A DNA stretch of 11,655 bases. It comes from an uncultured Methanomicrobiales archaeon. GTDB taxonomy: Archaea > Thermoplasmatota > Thermoplasmata > Methanomassiliicoccales > Methanomethylophilaceae. Made by a program: the position numbers and the translations under genes. Of this stretch, positions 11,646 through 11,655 are shown piece after piece. Location: NCBI GenBank assembly GCA_937892275.1, contig CALAVG010000045.1:1-11655 (forward strand). The letters run 5' to 3'. Below the pieces are notes generated by a model that searched no databases, had not been told where the DNA came from, and was given only the letters and a program-made list of their open reading frames with translations. Numbering within the stretch: position 1 is the first letter of the stretch; each line of letters starts with the position of its first letter.

Positions 11646-11655
11646 TCCGGAGAGA

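Noticed and set aside
1..11655. Circular closure of the window as a complete genome
   Set aside because: Joining the end to the start gives no start codon for the frame ending at 65 (a TAA lies at 11637-11639) and I see no terminal overlap.

Overview
The window looks like most of a small archaeal virus or a provirus-type element. Archaeal character is shown by BRE/TATA-like promoter elements with starts at or just after the expected transcription start, strong GGAGGT/GAGGTG ribosome sites inside tightly packed or overlapping genes, and many small membrane proteins with no bacterial phage counterpart. I favour a methanogen of the Methanomassiliicoccales (Thermoplasmatota) as host. That is an inference, resting mainly on near-absence of TAG stops and one TAG with a coding-like in-frame continuation, as expected in a pyrrolysine-using lineage. 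No integrase, polymerase or replication initiator is visible; these may lie outside the window.

Layout. (1) Positions 1-65: apparent 3' tail of an unrecognised plus-strand gene. (2) 66-303: non-coding, with a 14-bp hairpin at 207-244. (3) Minus-strand operon 2868 to 304, five genes: two soluble proteins with C-terminal membrane tails, a 92-residue soluble protein, a P-loop ATPase ending in a helix-turn-helix, and a small basic protein that may be extended through an amber codon. (4) Divergent promoter region 2869-3041 with a tandem 10-bp repeat, a TATA-like element and a palindrome at the probable start point. (5) Plus-strand operon 3042 to 9988, seven genes: two related two-helix hydrophobic proteins (candidate capsid proteins), a 1015-residue secreted and membrane-anchored protein with a seven-bladed RCC1-like propeller, two small multi-pass membrane proteins, and two large ectodomain proteins with N- and C-terminal membrane segments. 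(6) 9989-10177: convergent intergenic region with nested inverted repeats. (7) 10178-10489 (minus): lysine-rich basic protein. (8) 10490-10772: regulatory gap holding a branched inverted-repeat structure with a plus-strand TATA-like element placed to start transcription at its edge. (9) Minus-strand operon 11441 to 10773, three overlapping genes: a one-helix membrane peptide, an unknown 101-residue protein and a cysteine-rich zinc-ribbon-like protein. (10) 11442-11655: palindrome, tandem 8-bp repeats and a very AT-rich stretch, which could be a promoter/operator block or a replication origin.

Working model (inference): the plus operon encodes the virion shell and surface proteins. The divergent minus operon encodes an assembly, packaging or egress module built round the ATPase and its membrane-tailed partners. 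The right-hand minus genes are small early or regulatory genes next to a possible origin. Gene order and the two-helix mini-proteins are most reminiscent of spindle-shaped archaeal viruses; a pleolipovirus-like membrane vesicle virus is the main alternative. I could not make a family assignment from sequence searches here.
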